From Bradyrhizobium sp. 190 (GTDB taxonomy: Bacteria; Pseudomonadota; Alphaproteobacteria; Rhizobiales; Xanthobacteraceae): a stretch of 64,000 nt of DNA. This document shows positions 62,885 through 64,000 of the stretch, one piece after another (the first letter of the stretch is position 1; every line of letters begins with the position of its first letter). Made by a program: the position numbers and the translations under genes. The stretch is from assembly GCF_023073415.1 (NCBI RefSeq), contig NZ_JADPJL010000005.1, positions 1 to 64,000 on the forward strand. Reading direction: 5' to 3'. A model generated the notes under the pieces. The model saw only the letters and a program-made list of their open reading frames with translations. It was not told the DNA's origin and searched no databases.

Positions 62885-64000
62885 ATGCCCGTCGACGTCA
62901 AAACAGCCACCGATCGTCTCATGCGCTTCCTCGCTGTCGAGGGAGTGACCGGAAAGGAGGCAGCGATAGGACGCGAGATCAGCGCGGCGCTGCAGGAAAG
63001 TGGCGTGCCGGCGACCGCGATCCGCCTCGACGACGCCAACACACGCATTCCCGTGCCGACAGAGACCGGCAATCTCATTGTCGATCTGCCCGGCCGAGGC
63101 GCAATGCACAATCAGCCGCGGATCATGTTCATGACCCACATGGACACCGTGCCGCTGTGCGCCGGAGCGAAGCCGAAGCTAACGGGGCGCAAGATCGTCA
63201 ATGAGGCGAAGACCGCGCTCGGCGGCGACAACCGCGCCGGCTGTGGCGTTCTTGTCACGCTGGCGGCCGAGCTTGCGAAACAGAAGCTCGATCATCCGCC
63301 GATCACGCTTCTGTTCTGCGTGCGCGAGGAGAGCGGGCTTTGGGGGGCGCGACACGTCAGGACCGCCGACCTCGGCTCGCCTGCCATGGCCTTCAACTAC
63401 GACGGCGGCTCTGCCTCCAATGTCACGATCGGCGCCGTTGGCGCGGATCGCTGGCAGGTCGAGATTTTCGGCCGTGCCTCGCACGCGGGTGTCGCACCCG
63501 AGCGCGGGATCAGTTCGACCATGATCCTGGCGCTGGCGCTCGCCGATGTGAAGGCTGGTGGCTGGTTCGGCAAGGTGGTGAAGCGCAAGCGGCAGGGTAC
63601 GAGCAATGTCGGCCCGGTCACCGGCGGCGACGGCCGGCCGGCCGGGGACGCCACCAATGTTGTCACCGACTATGTGCACGTGCGCGGCGAAAGCCGCAGC
63701 CACGACAGCAAGTTCTTCAAGGAGATTACGAAGGCCTACAAGACGGCGTTCGAGAAGGCCGCAAAGCGCGTGAAGAACAGCGGTGGCAAGTCGGGCCGCG
63801 TCAAGTTCAAGGCCGAGACCGACTATTATCCGTTCCGCATGAAGGAGAGCCTGCCCGTGGTCAAACGCGCGGTCGCGGCAGTGTCCGGCATCGGCGCAAC
63901 ACCGAACATCCGCTCCGCGAGTGGCGGGTTAGATGCAAACTGGATGGTCCGCCACGGCGTTCCGACGGTGACCTTCGGCGCGGGGCAGAACGAGCCGCAC
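62885..64000 (+). CDS. M20-family peptidase, peptidase T-like (cut by window end)
   Basis: The frame runs from ATG 62885 open to the last base (372 residues seen). Metal-site motifs of the M20 family are present: HMDTVP (His85, Asp87), GGDNRAG (Asp115) and REESG (Glu148-149). A dimerisation-like insert begins near NVTIGAVGADRW. It should be a zinc-dependent amino- or tripeptidase in the cytoplasm. The C-terminus, with the last metal-binding histidine, probably lies just past the end. Confidence 0.88.
   Translation, partial: MPVDVKTATDRLMRFLAVEGVTGKEAAIGREISAALQESGVPATAIRLDDANTRIPVPTETGNLIVDLPGRGAMHNQPRIMFMTHMDTVPLCAGAKPKLTGRKIVNEAKTALGGDNRAGCGVLVTLAAELAKQKLDHPPITLLFCVREESGLWGARHVRTADLGSPAMAFNYDGGSASNVTIGAVGADRWQVEIFGRASHAGVAPERGISSTMILALALADVKAGGWFGKVVKRKRQGTSNVGPVTGGDGRPAGDATNVVTDYVHVRGESRSHDSKFFKEITKAYKTAFEKAAKRVKNSGGKSGRVKFKAETDYYPFRMKESLPVVKRAVAAVSGIGATPNIRSASGGLDANWMVRHGVPTVTFGAGQNEPH

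Overview
The window looks like chromosomal DNA of a Bradyrhizobium-type alphaproteobacterium (Nitrobacteraceae/Bradyrhizobiaceae). The base composition is high-GC. It carries an alphaproteobacterial porin, an Omp25-type beta-barrel protein, NicO/UreH and Bug-family proteins, many short secreted proteins of the kind common in that genus, and above all the 14-codon gene rreB with its extended Shine-Dalgarno sequence, which is described as specific to Bradyrhizobiaceae.

Region 1 (1-37,314) is mostly ordinary chromosome. It starts with a response regulator/Hpt pair, NAD kinase, a FecR-domain protein with a CHASE2 adenylate cyclase, and a periplasmic S10 carboxypeptidase. Small exported proteins follow, then a Tat-exported epoxide-hydrolase-like enzyme behind an operator-covered promoter, two outer-membrane barrel proteins, an alpha/beta hydrolase that seems to lack its nucleophile facing a MarR regulator, and tRNA-Thr. 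Next come two decayed genes, a NicO/UreH metal transporter, a Bug binding protein, a divergent methyltransferase/AraC pair and a three-gene putative lipid-modifying operon. The region closes with two paralogous exported hydrolases, a PHB-depolymerase-like esterase, a sulfatase/phosphonate monoester hydrolase, rlmB with tRNA-Tyr, a branched-chain-type ABC binding protein behind a FixK-like box, rreB and tRNA-Gly.

Region 2 (about 37,315-62,284) looks like an old genomic island. The 3' half of tRNA-Gly (37,271-37,314) is repeated in the same orientation, slightly degraded, at 62,243-62,284. Between the copies lie a NarL-type two-component system, a 2127-residue animal-haem-peroxidase/RTX protein, a type I secretion ATPase, an 820-residue membrane-anchored RTX protein translationally coupled to that ATPase, and an HlyD-type adaptor. 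The island also holds small regulators and membrane peptides, a sigma-like factor with two sigma-2-like domains and its putative membrane anti-sigma factor, a secreted caspase-family protein, and several small exported proteins. No integrase and no TolC gene are visible.

Region 3 (62,285-64,000) returns to chromosome-like genes: a YbaN/DUF454 membrane protein and an M20-type peptidase cut by the window end.

The best candidate for an undescribed system is the peroxidase-RTX secretion locus (40,584-53,350). The exporter operon includes its own membrane-anchored RTX protein, and a 24-bp-period tandem repeat encoding RDLxP octapeptides lies just upstream.
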